Source: Microtetraspora fusca (lineage in GTDB: Bacteria > Actinomycetota > Actinomycetes > Streptosporangiales > Streptosporangiaceae). From it: a DNA stretch of 64,000 nucleotides. This document shows, piece after piece, positions 1 to 8,758 of this stretch (positions are counted from its first letter, which is position 1; the number at the start of each line of letters is the position of its first letter). The translations under genes were made by a program, and so were the position numbers. Under the pieces are notes generated by a model that searched no databases, was not told the DNA's origin, and saw only the letters and a program-made list of their open reading frames with translations. The stretch covers positions 562,631 through 626,630 of the forward strand of contig NZ_BBYK01000038.1 in assembly GCF_001570365.1 (NCBI RefSeq), read 5' to 3'.

Positions 1-193
1 CGTGGTTCTCGTCCGGCTGCCGGCAGAAGAACGCCTCCACGTTGAGCGCCTGGTCGCCGAGGACGAGCCAGGTCATGGTGGCGAGCTTGTGCTGTCCGGG
101 CAGCCTGACCAGGAACGCCCCTGGGCGCGGCAGCTCGTAGGCGAGGTCGGCGGCCTTCAGCGCGTCCTCGATCACGCCTTCCAGATCACTCAT
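1..193 (-). CDS. YbjN-domain protein, N-terminal part
   Basis: The first 64 codons of a minus-strand gene cut by the window edge; translation begins MSDLEGVIEDALKAADLAYE and continues through a GAFLVRLPGQHKL segment. This layout is that of the YbjN-like proteins found next to mshA in actinobacteria (Rv0487 beside Rv0486). The ATG at 193 has GGAGGAG just upstream. The function is not known; YbjN proteins are thought of as chaperone-like or type III chaperone-fold proteins. Same direction as mshA and 90 bases behind it, so possibly co-transcribed. Confidence 0.8.
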   Translation of the reverse strand, partial: MSDLEGVIEDALKAADLAYELPRPGAFLVRLPGQHKLATMTWLVLGDQALNVEAFFCRQPDENH

Positions 194-283
194 GTCTCCT
201 CCTCGCCGGGCGGGGCCGTGCTCCCCTGCCCCGCCGTCCGAAGCGCGAACTTCGGAACCGCCGGTTTTTTCCCAGACTAGAGC

Positions 284-1567
284 TCAGGAGTTGACGGCGA
301 CCGGGACGCGGGGCAGCCGGGCCATCGCCCCCGCGTACACGTCCACGAGCCGGGCGGCCGTGGCCGACCAGCCGAAGGCCGCCGCGTGCCGTACGGCGTT
401 GCCGGAGAGGTATTCGAGCCAGGCGGGCCGGCCGAGGAGGCCGTGCAGTGCCACCGCCCACTCGTTGGGGTCGTGCCCGTCCACGAGGATGCCGGACGCG
501 CCGTCCTTGACGGCGGTGCGCAGGCCGCCCACGGAGGCGGCGACGACGGGGGTGCCGCACGCCTGGGACTCCAGGGCGACCAGCCCGAAGGACTCGTTGT
601 GGGAGGGGACGACGGTCACGTCCGCCGCCCGGTACCAGTCGGCCAGCTCGCGCTGCGGCGCGGGCGGCGCGAGCCGTACGACGTCGGTGATGCCGAGCTC
701 CGCGGACAGCTCGGTGAGCAGGGACGGACGGGCCAGGCCGTTGCCGCTGGGGCCGCCCACGAAGGCCACGACGAGCCGGGAGCGCAGGGACGGATCCCGC
801 TCCAGCATCCGGGCGACCGCCTTCATGAGCACGTCGGGCCCCTTCAGCGGCTGGATCCGGCCCACGAAGAGCAGCACGTGGGCGTTCTGCGGGAGGCCGA
901 GGCGGCGCCGGGCCGCCCCCTTGGACGCGGGCTGGAAGACGGTCAGGTTCACGCCGGGGTTGACGACGGCCACCCGCTCATCGGGCGCGTCGTAGAGCTC
1001 GATCAGCTCGCGCGCCTCGTCGGCGGTGTTGGCCACCAGGCGGTCGGCCACGCCGACGACCTGCTCCTCTCCGAGCACGCGCGCGGCGGGCTCGGGCCGA
1101 TCGCCCTCGGCGAGCAGCAGGTTCTTCACCTTGGCCATGGTGTGCATGGTGTGGACGAGCGGGATGCCCCAGCGCTCCTTGGCGAGCCAGCCCACCTGAC
1201 CGGAAAGCCAGTAATGCGAGTGGATGACGTCGTAGCGGCCGGGGTCGTACATCGCCTCGGTGCGCAGAACGCCGGACAGGAAGCCGCAAAGCTGGGCGGG
1301 CAGGTCGGCCCGGTCCAGCTCCTCGTACGGCCCGGCGGTGACGTGCCGTACGGAGACGCCGGGCGAGATCTCGGCGGTCGGCGGCAGATCCCTGGCCGTC
1401 TGCCGGGTGAAGATCTCGACCTCGACGCCGAGGGCCGCCAGCCGTTTCGCAACCTCGACGACATACACGTTCATGCCGCCGGCGTCGCCCGTGCCGGGCT
1501 GGTCCAGCGGCGACGTGTGCATGCTGATGGTCGCCACCCGGTTGACCCGACGCCGACTCAGCGCCAC
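284..1567 (-). CDS. mshA: D-inositol-3-phosphate glycosyltransferase MshA
   Basis: Transfers GlcNAc from UDP-GlcNAc to 1D-myo-inositol 3-phosphate, the first step of mycothiol synthesis, in the cytoplasm. The 427-residue product has the GT4 family layout: N-terminal [19 protein letters not shown] donor/acceptor loop, the central hinge, and a C-terminal Rossmann domain with [14 protein letters not shown] and [20 protein letters not shown] (the EX7E region). I chose GTG 1567 because GGAGG lies 8 bases upstream; the GTG at 1576 would overlap that ribosome site. The last biosynthetic enzyme, mshD, is also in this window at 39 kb. Confidence 0.95.
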   Translation of the reverse strand: MALSRRRVNRVATISMHTSPLDQPGTGDAGGMNVYVVEVAKRLAALGVEVEIFTRQTARDLPPTAEISPGVSVRHVTAGPYEELDRADLPAQLCGFLSGVLRTEAMYDPGRYDVIHSHYWLSGQVGWLAKERWGIPLVHTMHTMAKVKNLLLAEGDRPEPAARVLGEEQVVGVADRLVANTADEARELIELYDAPDERVAVVNPGVNLTVFQPASKGAARRRLGLPQNAHVLLFVGRIQPLKGPDVLMKAVARMLERDPSLRSRLVVAFVGGPSGNGLARPSLLTELSAELGITDVVRLAPPAPQRELADWYRAADVTVVPSHNESFGLVALESQACGTPVVAASVGGLRTAVKDGASGILVDGHDPNEWAVALHGLLGRPAWLEYLSGNAVRHAAAFGWSATAARLVDVYAGAMARLPRVPVAVNS

Positions 1568-1728
1568 CCGAACCACCTCCAGAAGGCTAGTAACCGCAAG
1601 AAACCCGGCAAGATTCCCGAATCACGCGGTTCCGCAGCCTTGCAGAGCTCCTGGAAAGATGTGAACCCGGCCCGTGGTCCGCAGCCCGGGGCGAGCAGCC
1701 GAGGTTGAAATCTGTTTGGAGCAAAGTA

Positions 1729-2466
1729 ATGGCGAAGACGGCGGTGGTGACCGGAGCCAGCAGCGGCATCGGGGCGGCGACGGCACGGCGGCTCGCGGCG
1801 GAGGGCTTCGACGTCGTGGCCGCGGCCCGGCGGCGCGAGCGGCTCGACGCGCTGGCCGCCGAGGTGCCCGGCATCCGCCCGGCGACGCTCGACGTCACCT
1901 CACAGGAGTCCGTCGACGCCTTCGCCGCCGAGCTGGAGCGGTGCGACGTCCTGGTCAACAACGCGGGCGGCGCGTTCGGCCTCGAACCGGTGGCCTCGGC
2001 CCTCGTGGACGACTGGCAGCGCATGTACGACGTCAACGTGCTCGGCGCGCTGCGCATGACGCGCGCCCTGCTGCCCAAGCTGATCGCGTCCGGGGACGGC
2101 GTGCTGGTCATGCTCACGTCGGTCGCCGGTCTGGTCTCGTACGAGGGCGGCGGCGGATACTGCGCGGCCAAGCACGCCCAGACGTCGATGACCGAGACGC
2201 TGCGGCTGGAGCTGTGCGGCGAGCCGGTCCGCGTCGTCGAGATCGCGCCCGGCATGGTGCAGACCGAGGAGTTCTCGCTCACGCGGTTCCGGGGCGACAC
2301 GGAGAAGGCCGCCAAGGTCTACGAGGGCGTGCCCGGCCCGCTCACCGCCGACGACGTGGCCGACGTGATCGCCTTCGCGGTCACCCGCCCCGCGCACGTG
2401 AACATCGACCGCCTGGTGATCCGGCCGCGCGCCCAGGCCGCCCAGCACAAGGTCCACCGGGTCTGA
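1729..2466 (+). CDS. Short-chain dehydrogenase/reductase
   Basis: A 245-residue classical SDR. The NAD(P)-binding motif TGASSGIG is at residues 8-15, the NNAG motif follows near 80, and the catalytic Ser (SVAG) and YCAAKHA (Y-x3-K) lie in order. ATG 1729 is preceded by GGAG at 7 bases; a TTG at 1705 in frame is less likely. It is divergent from mshA, an arrangement also seen around Rv0484c-Rv0486. The substrate cannot be told from sequence. Confidence 0.88.
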   Translation: MAKTAVVTGASSGIGAATARRLAAEGFDVVAAARRRERLDALAAEVPGIRPATLDVTSQESVDAFAAELERCDVLVNNAGGAFGLEPVASALVDDWQRMYDVNVLGALRMTRALLPKLIASGDGVLVMLTSVAGLVSYEGGGGYCAAKHAQTSMTETLRLELCGEPVRVVEIAPGMVQTEEFSLTRFRGDTEKAAKVYEGVPGPLTADDVADVIAFAVTRPAHVNIDRLVIRPRAQAAQHKVHRV

Positions 2467-2537
2467 CGTGCGGCTCGGCGAGCGCCCGCATGGCGTCTGA
2501 CACGCGTACGGGTGCCCGGCCCGATATACGGTCTGGT

Positions 2538-3326
2538 GTGCGCAAACCTGTCGGCGAGATCACCCGTGGCACCACCGGGCACAACCGTCTGCGCCGGTCC
2601 GACCGCTGGATCGCCGCCGTCCACGCTCCGCTGCTGCACAGGGCCGCCGGGACGCCGCTCGTCGTCGACCTCGGCTACGGCGCCTCGCACGCCACCACCC
2701 TGGAGCTGTTCCTGCGGCTGCGCGCGGTGTGCCCGCGGGTCGAGGTCGTGGGCGTCGAGATCGATCCGGCGCGCGTGGCGGCGGCCCTGCCGTACGAGCG
2801 GGAGGGGCTCGCCTTCGTCAGGGGCGGCTTCGAGCTGCCGGTGCCGCGCCCCCCGCTGGTCGTGCGGGCCTTCAACGTGCTCAGGCAGTACGCCGAGGCC
2901 GAGGCCTGGGCGTACTGGGACCTGCTGCGCTCGCGGATCGCCCCGGACGGCGTGATCGTCGAGGGCACCTGCTCCGAGGTCGGCCACCGCGCGGTGTGGG
3001 CCGCGCTCGGGGCCGAGGGGCCGCGCACGCTGACGTTCGCCGCGCGGTTCGCCGGGTTCGAGCGCCCCTCGGATCTGGCCGAGCGGCTGCCCAAGACGCT
3101 CATCCACCGGAACGTCCCCGGCGAGCCGGTCCACGACTTCCTGCGCGACTGGGACCGCGCCTGGGCGAGCTGCGCGCCCTTCGCGCCGTACGGCGCCCGC
3201 CAGCGCTGGATCAGGACGGCGGAGTTGCTGACGCGGGACTGGCCGGTGGCCGTCGCGCCTCCGCTCGGCGGGCCGTCCCGCTGGCGCCTGGGCGAGCTGA
3301 CCCTCCCCTGGTCCGCGGTCGCCTGA
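2538..3326 (+). CDS. Class I SAM-dependent methyltransferase-like protein
   Basis: A 262-residue protein with a Rossmann methyltransferase core: VVDLGYGASHATTLEL (motif I, residues about 37-52), VEVVGVEIDPARV (motif II acidic end) and later VIVEGTCSEVGH. The family is common in actinobacteria beside the preceding SDR; the acceptor is unknown. The GTG at 2538 begins VRKPVGEITRGTTG, typical of the family start. It lies 71 bases after the SDR and in the same direction, so one transcript is likely. Confidence 0.75.
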   Translation: MRKPVGEITRGTTGHNRLRRSDRWIAAVHAPLLHRAAGTPLVVDLGYGASHATTLELFLRLRAVCPRVEVVGVEIDPARVAAALPYEREGLAFVRGGFELPVPRPPLVVRAFNVLRQYAEAEAWAYWDLLRSRIAPDGVIVEGTCSEVGHRAVWAALGAEGPRTLTFAARFAGFERPSDLAERLPKTLIHRNVPGEPVHDFLRDWDRAWASCAPFAPYGARQRWIRTAELLTRDWPVAVAPPLGGPSRWRLGELTLPWSAVA

Positions 3327-3399
3327 GAACGCCGGCCCTGCGCGGTATGCCAAGCGGGGCGTATGGAACGGCAAATTCAGCGGGTGGTTTCCCGGCGTG

Positions 3400-3915
3400 T
3401 CACCCGATTTCTCGCAGTACCCGGTCGAAGATCTCATATGCTGCGAAGTCAAACAGCACGAAACGCGCCTCGCGGACGTTCGACTCAGATCGCAGCACCG
3501 TGGTGACGGAGATCCGGGCGGCGTCGTCCATCGGCCAGCGGTAGACACCGGTGGAGACGGCGGGGAACGCGACCGTCGCCGCGCCGAGCGCGTCGGCGAC
3601 CTTGAGCGACTCCCGGTAGCAGGAGGCCAGCAGGTGAGATCGGTCCTCGCTTCGCGAAAACACCGGGCCCACAGTGTGGATCACCCATCGGGCGGGCAGC
3701 CGCCCCGCCGTGGTCGCGACGGCCTCGCCCGCCGGGAGGCCGTCGCCGTACCGGGACGCGCGCAGCGCCCGGCACTCCGCCAGGATCTCGGGGCCGCCCT
3801 TCCGGTGGATCGCGCCGTCCACCCCACCGCCGCCGAGCAGCGAGGAGTTGGCCGCGTTGACGATCGCGTCCACCGCCTGCTCGGTGATGTCGCCCTGCAC
3901 CAGCGTGAGCTTCAT
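3400..3915 (-). CDS. Macro-domain ADP-ribose hydrolase/deacetylase-like protein
   Basis: A 171-residue stand-alone macro domain of the YmdB/MacroD type. Visible motifs are VDAIVNAANSSLLGGGGVDGAIH (the NAANxxLxGGGGVDGAI signature) and the phosphate loop VSTGVYRWP near residues 130-138. Members hydrolyse O-acetyl-ADP-ribose or remove mono-ADP-ribose from proteins or nucleic acid. ATG 3915 follows GAGGGG. It is divergent from the BlaI-type regulator across a 51-base gap that contains a palindrome, so the two may share control. Confidence 0.9.
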   Translation of the reverse strand: MKLTLVQGDITEQAVDAIVNAANSSLLGGGGVDGAIHRKGGPEILAECRALRASRYGDGLPAGEAVATTAGRLPARWVIHTVGPVFSRSEDRSHLLASCYRESLKVADALGAATVAFPAVSTGVYRWPMDDAARISVTTVLRSESNVREARFVLFDFAAYEIFDRVLREIG

Positions 3916-3937
3916 GACATGCGCCCCTCTACGGCAC

Positions 3938-3947
3938 GTAGTACTAC
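3938..3947. promoter_or_regulatory. Candidate BlaI-type operator
   Basis: GTAGTACTAC is a perfect 10-base palindrome lying 19 bases upstream of the BlaI start and 22 upstream of the divergent macro-domain gene. BlaI/MecI repressors bind TAC/GTA dyads and usually control their own gene. Assignment rests on position and symmetry only. Confidence 0.55.
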
Positions 3948-3966
3948 CCCGGGTAGGCTTGTTGGC

Positions 3967-4323
3967 GTGAAAGGACTTGGCGATCTTGAACGTAGCATCA
4001 TGGACATCCTCTGGGCGCAGAGCGCTCCCCTGACAGCACGCGAGGTCGGCCGTCTGATCCAGGACCGCGACCTGGCGCCCACGACCGTGATGACCGTACT
4101 GGACCGTCTTTCCCGCAAGGGGTTCCTCAACCGCACCCGGGACGGGCGCGCCTGGCGCTACGAGCCCGCCGAGAGCCGGGACGCCTACGTCACCGAGCTC
4201 ATGCTCGAAGCCCTGGACCTGACCGGAGACCGCAGCGCGGCGCTGACGCGCTTCGCCCAGGCCGTCTCCGGGTCCGAGGCCGAGATCCTGCGAAGAGCCC
4301 TCATGGAGCTGGAGGAGCAGTGA
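3967..4323 (+). CDS. BlaI/MecI/CopY-family repressor
   Basis: A 118-residue winged-helix repressor: LGDLERSIMDILWAQ at the N-terminus, recognition region APTTVMTVLDRLSRKGFL, wing TRDGRAWRYEP, then a C-terminal dimerisation helix. In the paradigm the repressor is cleaved or released when the partner membrane protease senses a signal. The start is GTG 3967. Its stop overlaps the start of the M56 peptidase by 4 bases (GTGA), so the two are translationally coupled. The signal is not evident; no beta-lactamase gene is adjacent. Confidence 0.92.
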   Translation: MKGLGDLERSIMDILWAQSAPLTAREVGRLIQDRDLAPTTVMTVLDRLSRKGFLNRTRDGRAWRYEPAESRDAYVTELMLEALDLTGDRSAALTRFAQAVSGSEAEILRRALMELEEQ

Positions 4324-5234
4324 TCGCGGCGGCTGTCCTGGCGGTTCTCGCCCTGGCATGCGCGGTCGGCGCCTGGCGTCTGACCTCCGCGCGCTGGCCC
4401 TGGCGTGCCCCTCGCACGGCCATCCTCCTGTGGCAGTCCCTCGGCGTCACCTGGGGACTCGCCACCACCGGGGCCCTCTTCGCGTACGCCCTGTCCCCTT
4501 ACGGCGCCGGGGTCGTGCACGGGCTCTCCATCCTGCTGACCAGCGCCGAGTTCGACGTGCGCGAGCCGCACGACGTGATCAGGCTGTGCGCGCTGCTCAG
4601 CGGGTTCACCCTTCTCACGGTCCTCGTGGCCGTGCTCGTCGCGGCCGGCGCCCAGACGCTGCGCGCCCGGCGCCGCCACCGCATGCTGCTCAAGCTGATC
4701 GCGCGGGACGAGCCCGCCGTCCCCGGCGTCCGCGTGGTCGACCACCCGGGCGCGGCGGCGTACTGCCTGCCGGGGCTGAAGTCCGAGGTCGTGATCAGCG
4801 CGGGCACGCTCGACCTGCTCTCGCAGGACGAGCTGGACGCGATGCTCGCGCACGAGCTCGCGCACGCGCGCGAGCGGCACGACCTGGTGCTGCTGCCGTT
4901 CGGCGCGCTGCTCCGGGCGCTGCCCTGGTCGGCCGTGGTGCGGGACGCCCAGGAGTCCGTGGCGCTGCTGATCGAGATGGCCGCGGACGACCGCGCCCGC
5001 CGCTTCTGCTCGCCGAAGCGGCTCGCCACCGCCCTGCTGCGGTTCGGCGCCGCCACCGCCGTCCCGACGCCGCACGGCGCGCTGGGCGCCACGTCGGGCC
5101 AGAACGTGATGGCCCGCGTCAACCGGCTCATCAAGCCCGACATCGACCTTCCGGCGCACGTCAGGTACGGCATCCTGGTCGCGTCCGCGGTCCTGGCCGT
5201 CTCGGCTCCGCTGCTCTGGCTGCTGCCCGCCTGA
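4320..5234 (+). CDS. M56-family membrane metalloprotease (BlaR1-like, no sensor domain)
   Basis: A 304-residue polytopic protein. TM segments appear near residues 1-20, 38-60, 95-115 and 282-302. The zinc-protease motif AHELAHARERHD (HExxH variant HELAH) lies near residue 177, with EMAADD downstream supplying the probable third ligand. Unlike BlaR1 it has no extracellular penicillin-binding domain, which is the usual form in actinobacteria paired with a BlaI repressor. It probably cleaves, directly or not, the repressor encoded just before it. Confidence 0.9.
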   Translation: MIAAAVLAVLALACAVGAWRLTSARWPWRAPRTAILLWQSLGVTWGLATTGALFAYALSPYGAGVVHGLSILLTSAEFDVREPHDVIRLCALLSGFTLLTVLVAVLVAAGAQTLRARRRHRMLLKLIARDEPAVPGVRVVDHPGAAAYCLPGLKSEVVISAGTLDLLSQDELDAMLAHELAHARERHDLVLLPFGALLRALPWSAVVRDAQESVALLIEMAADDRARRFCSPKRLATALLRFGAATAVPTPHGALGATSGQNVMARVNRLIKPDIDLPAHVRYGILVASAVLAVSAPLLWLLPA

Positions 5235-5266
5235 TCCTGCGCGCTTGCAGGTGTTTGCCATCGAGT

Positions 5267-5278
5267 TTGCAATTGCAA
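5267..5278. promoter_or_regulatory. Palindrome upstream of XRE regulator
   Basis: TTGCAATTGCAA is a perfect 12-base palindrome 26 bases before the XRE gene start. Related TTGC words occur at 5245 and 5255. A candidate autoregulatory operator; it also lies where a promoter would be expected. Confidence 0.45.
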
Positions 5279-5303
5279 GCAGTTCGTGTGCAGACTGGGG
5301 GGT

Positions 5304-5744
5304 ATGGAACTACCCAAGGTCGGCTCGATCGGCGAGTACATCCGCGAGCAGCGGCAGCAGGCGAAGATCTCCTTGCGCCAGCTCGCCGCGCAGGCGGGGG
5401 TCTCGAATCCCTATCTGAGCCAGGTCGAGCGCGGTCTGCGCAAGCCGAGCGCGGAGATCCTCAACCAGATCGCCAAGGGTCTGCACATCTCCGCGAAGGC
5501 GCTGTACGTGCAGGCCGGCCTGATCGAGGACCGCGAGCCGGACAGCGACGTGCTGGCCGCGATCCGGGCCGATGTCACCATCACCGAGCGGCAGCGCCAG
5601 GTGTTGATCGACATTTACGAGTCGTTCCGCAAGGAGAACCGCGCCGGGAATCCGGAGGCCCAGCCGTCGCGACCGGCTGAGCCCCCGCCTGGTGACGCGG
5701 TTCGTACGGAGAACACCGCCACACCGGATTCCAAGGAAGGTTAA
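5304..5744 (+). CDS. XRE-family regulator (Rv0474-like)
   Basis: A 146-residue DNA-binding protein with one Cro/CI helix-turn-helix at residues about 9-65 (YIREQRQQAKISLRQLAAQA, then SNPYLSQVERGLRKPSAEIL) and an acidic/proline-rich C-terminal tail. ATG 5304 follows GGGGGGT. It sits 3 bases before the HbhA-like gene and two genes before DUF2516, the same order as Rv0474-Rv0475-Rv0476. It probably controls this operon through the upstream palindrome; that is inference. Confidence 0.88.
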   Translation: MELPKVGSIGEYIREQRQQAKISLRQLAAQAGVSNPYLSQVERGLRKPSAEILNQIAKGLHISAKALYVQAGLIEDREPDSDVLAAIRADVTITERQRQVLIDIYESFRKENRAGNPEAQPSRPAEPPPGDAVRTENTATPDSKEG

Positions 5745-5747
5745 CCG

Positions 5748-6179
5748 ATGGCTCTCACCACTGAGGTCAAGAAGATCACCGAGTCCAAGCCGTTCTACGC
5801 GGTCGCGGGCGCCGGCGACTACGCCGTCGAGAAGCTGCGCGAGCTGCCCGAGCAGATCCAGAAGCTGCAGGCCCGCCGGGGCGAGCTGCGCGAGACCGCG
5901 AAGGACATCCCCGTCCGCGCCCGCGAGTACGCCACGACCGTCCAGGGCAAGGCCGAGGCCGTCGCCAGGGACTTCCCGAACAAGGCCCGCGAGTACGCCG
6001 ACACCGCCGCCGCCCGGTTCAACGAGCTCTACGACGAGCTGGCCGTGCGCGGCCGCCGGATCGTCAGCAAGGTGAGCGGCGAGGCCGCGCTGGAGCTGGA
6101 GGAGGTCTCCAAGTCGGCGGAGCCGTCGGCCGCGGGCGCGCGCAAGCCGGGCCGTGCGCGCACCACGTCCAAGGCGTGA
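5748..6179 (+). CDS. HbhA-like heparin-binding hemagglutinin homologue
   Basis: A 143-residue, mostly helical protein. The middle (residues about 25-120) is a long amphipathic coiled coil (EKLRELPEQIQKLQARRGEL onward) and the tail is basic and Lys/Ala/Arg-rich (GARKPGRARTTSKA). HbhA of mycobacteria has the same plan, with a C-terminal Lys-rich heparin-binding tail; here the tail is shorter. In non-pathogens a role in the cell envelope or lipid bodies is more plausible than adhesion. Confidence 0.82.
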   Translation: MALTTEVKKITESKPFYAVAGAGDYAVEKLRELPEQIQKLQARRGELRETAKDIPVRAREYATTVQGKAEAVARDFPNKAREYADTAAARFNELYDELAVRGRRIVSKVSGEAALELEEVSKSAEPSAAGARKPGRARTTSKA

Positions 6180-6321
6180 CACGCCACCATGCGGGCCCGC
6201 ACCGGTTCGGCCGGGGCGGGCCCGCGCCGCGTCCGTGATCCGCACCCGGACGGCGAGCCCGGGCGCGCCCCGGCCGCACTAGTCTGGGGGCGACAGAGAC
6301 CGTGACCGCCTGGGAGAGTCC

Positions 6322-6663
6322 ATGTTCGGCCCCGTCAACAACTTCCTCACCCTGATCTTCTGGCTGCTCTCCATCGGGGCCTTCATCCTGTCGCTCTGGG
6401 CGCTGATCCACGCGATCCGGATGCCGGCGCGCGCGTTCGCGGCGGCGGGCAAGCTGACCAAGCAGCTGTGGCTGATCATCCTGGGGCTGGCGACGCTGTT
6501 CACCTTCGCGCCCGCGGTCAACTACATGGGCATGGGGATGGGAATGCCGGGCCTGCTCACCATCCTCGCCGTCATCGCGTCCGGCGTGTATCTCGCCGAC
6601 GTGAAGCCCGCGGTCAGCCAGTACCGTGGCGGCGGCAACCAGGGCCCGTACGGCCCCTGGTGA
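6322..6663 (+). CDS. DUF2516 membrane protein
   Basis: A 113-residue protein with TM segments near residues 8-30, 48-68 and 72-92, ending in a Gly/Pro/Tyr-rich cytoplasmic tail (YRGGGNQGPYGPW). It matches the DUF2516 family represented by Rv0476, which also lies after an HbhA gene. The function is unknown. The 142-base gap after the HbhA-like gene is larger than within the operon, so it may have its own promoter. Confidence 0.82.
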   Translation: MFGPVNNFLTLIFWLLSIGAFILSLWALIHAIRMPARAFAAAGKLTKQLWLIILGLATLFTFAPAVNYMGMGMGMPGLLTILAVIASGVYLADVKPAVSQYRGGGNQGPYGPW

Positions 6664-6729
6664 TCTGACCGGGCCGATCCTGCGCAGCCAGACGGTGTTC
6701 GACGCGGTCAGATTGACTGGCGCGTCCGC

Positions 6730-7464
6730 TCAGCCCGGGATGGCCGCGGGAGCCGCCTCGCCGCCGGAGAGGCCGCGCGCCCGCAGGGTCGCCGCCAGCC
6801 AGCGCGCCAGCCGCAGATGGCCGTACAGGGTGGGGTGGACGCCGTCGGACAGCAGCACCCTGGCCCGGTCGTCCGCGATCCACCGCTGGGTGAGCGGGTC
6901 GAGGAAGGGCACACCGGCCAGCCAGGCCGCGCTCGCGACGGCGTCCCTGGTGCGGTACGCCGACCGGGGCGCGGTGTCGATCCAGATGGGCCCCACGAGC
7001 ACGATCCTCGTCACCGGCCACCGCTCCCTGACCCGCGTCACCAGGCGGAGCGCCGCCGCGCGGACCGTCGAGGGCCGCGCCCGCCGGTCGTTGTGCCCTC
7101 CGGAGACCACGACCAGGTCCGGCGCCGGCCGCCAGGAGAGCTGCCGGTCGAAGGACTGCTCGAACGTGCGGCCCACCCGTCCCGTCGCGACGTAGCCGGT
7201 GCCCGAGCCGCCGGCCGTGACGAGCTGCCAGCCCAGGGTCTTCGCCGTGTCGGCCGCGTAGGTGTCCCACTCGGCGACCGGCCCCGAGCCGACCGTGAAG
7301 CTGTCGCCGAGGAACATCACCACCGGCGGCCTTCCCTCCGGCGCGGCAGCACTCTGCGCGGCCTGGCTCACCGCTTCGGCGCATCCCGTGAGCAAGGGAC
7401 AGGCGGCCACCAGGACGGCGGCGCAGACCGTCAGGGAACGCCGGGCTTTCCTGTGCTCGCGCAT
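6730..7464 (-). CDS. SGNH/GDSL hydrolase lipoprotein
   Basis: A 244-residue exported esterase/lipase-type protein. The N-terminus is a lipoprotein signal with lipobox LLTGC at residues 25-28, so it should be anchored outside the membrane. All SGNH blocks are seen: block I FLGDSFTVGSG (Ser), block III GGHNDRR (Asn), block V DGVHPTLYGH (Asp/His). I chose ATG 7464 (MREHRKARRSL) because it gives a proper signal peptide. The substrate is unknown. Confidence 0.88.
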   Translation of the reverse strand: MREHRKARRSLTVCAAVLVAACPLLTGCAEAVSQAAQSAAAPEGRPPVVMFLGDSFTVGSGPVAEWDTYAADTAKTLGWQLVTAGGSGTGYVATGRVGRTFEQSFDRQLSWRPAPDLVVVSGGHNDRRARPSTVRAAALRLVTRVRERWPVTRIVLVGPIWIDTAPRSAYRTRDAVASAAWLAGVPFLDPLTQRWIADDRARVLLSDGVHPTLYGHLRLARWLAATLRARGLSGGEAAPAAIPG

Positions 7465-7726
7465 GGCACCTCGGGTGGGTCTCGTGACGTCCTGCCGCGG
7501 CTGGAATCCCCGGTCCCGTGAGTACGGCACATGCCCGTGCCGGGGCGGCCGGGCCCGCAGTTTATCCAGCGAGGCGCGGCCGACTCCGGGGATCGCGGGA
7601 CTCCTCCCGGGCCTCATGCGCGCGATGCGCCGAATGGAGAGGGTTCCTCCTGTAATGCACCGAGAGCGAAGGGGCGTTTCGGCCGAGCCGTACCCGGTGT
7701 TTCGGCTGTCCCTTTTCAGTAAGGCG

Positions 7727-8698
7727 TCAGAGCCAGTCGCGCCTGCGGAACTCCCGGTACAGCAGCGCCGACACCAGCACGATGAGGAACGTGGAGACCC
7801 AGAACCCCCACGGCCGCTCGAACCCGGGGAACGGGAGGTTCTGGCCGTAGAAGCCGGTGATCATGGTGGGGACGGCGATGATGGCGGCCCAGCCGGTCAC
7901 CCGCTTCATGATCAGGTTGAGCCGGTTGCCCTGCATGGTCAGATGCGCCTCGCGGATGTTCGCGATGAGGTCGCGCAGCGAGTCCACCCACTCGGTGACC
8001 CGCAGCACGTGGTCGTACACGTCCTGGTAGTAGGGCACCATCGTCTCCTCGACGAAGTCGCCGTCGCGCCGCAACAGCGTGTTCACGACTTCGCGCATCG
8101 GCATGGCGATCCGGCGCAGCACCGCGAGGCCCTTGCGCATCTCGAAGGTCCGGCGCTGCTCGTCCGGTCCGATCGGGCGCTCGTCGAAGAGCGTCTCCTC
8201 CAGCGTCTCGACCTGCTCGTCCATGGCCTCGACCGCCTCGAAATGGCTGTCCACCACGTAGTCGAGCAACCCGTGAAGCAGGAAGGCCACGCCGCACCGG
8301 GCCAGGCGGGCCGAGGAGTCCCAGCGCCGGACCACCTCGTCGATCGCGAAGCGCTCCGACTTGCGCACCGTGACGAGGACGTTCCCGGTGACGAACGCCG
8401 ACGCCTCGGCCACGTCGAGGCGTCCTGTCTCCTGGTCGAACGCCCCGGCGTAGACGGTGAGGAACATGTGGGTGTCGTACACGTCGAGCTTGGGCCGCTG
8501 CCGGTGCCCGAGCGCGCCCTCGACGGCCAGTTCGTGCAGGCCCAGCTCCTCGCCGATCTCGGCCAGGTCCTCCTCGGAGGGAGCAAACATGTCGAGCCAG
8601 ACGACCGCCGAGGGGTCGCGCAGGTGGTCGGAGACCTCCGAGACCGGGAAGTCCTCAGCCGCCAGCACCCCGTCCCGATACACGCGCGTACGAGCCAT
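7727..8698 (-). CDS. CorA-family divalent cation transporter
   Basis: A 323-residue CorA-type channel: large cytoplasmic alpha/beta funnel, long stalk helix (residues about 240-285), then two C-terminal TM helices. The pore-mouth signature reads YGQNLPFPG instead of the usual YGMN, so the GMN triad is GQN. Members carry Mg2+, Co2+ or Ni2+ as pentamers. The basic C-terminus REFRRRDWL is typical. It is divergent from the DUF2207 gene with only 60 bases between, so promoters must be compact. Confidence 0.9.
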   Translation of the reverse strand: MARTRVYRDGVLAAEDFPVSEVSDHLRDPSAVVWLDMFAPSEEDLAEIGEELGLHELAVEGALGHRQRPKLDVYDTHMFLTVYAGAFDQETGRLDVAEASAFVTGNVLVTVRKSERFAIDEVVRRWDSSARLARCGVAFLLHGLLDYVVDSHFEAVEAMDEQVETLEETLFDERPIGPDEQRRTFEMRKGLAVLRRIAMPMREVVNTLLRRDGDFVEETMVPYYQDVYDHVLRVTEWVDSLRDLIANIREAHLTMQGNRLNLIMKRVTGWAAIIAVPTMITGFYGQNLPFPGFERPWGFWVSTFLIVLVSALLYREFRRRDWL

Positions 8699-8758
8699 GA
8701 CGTCACAGACTAGCGACAGCGACATCGGGGCAAACGCGGACCGATAGGGTGCTGGCTC

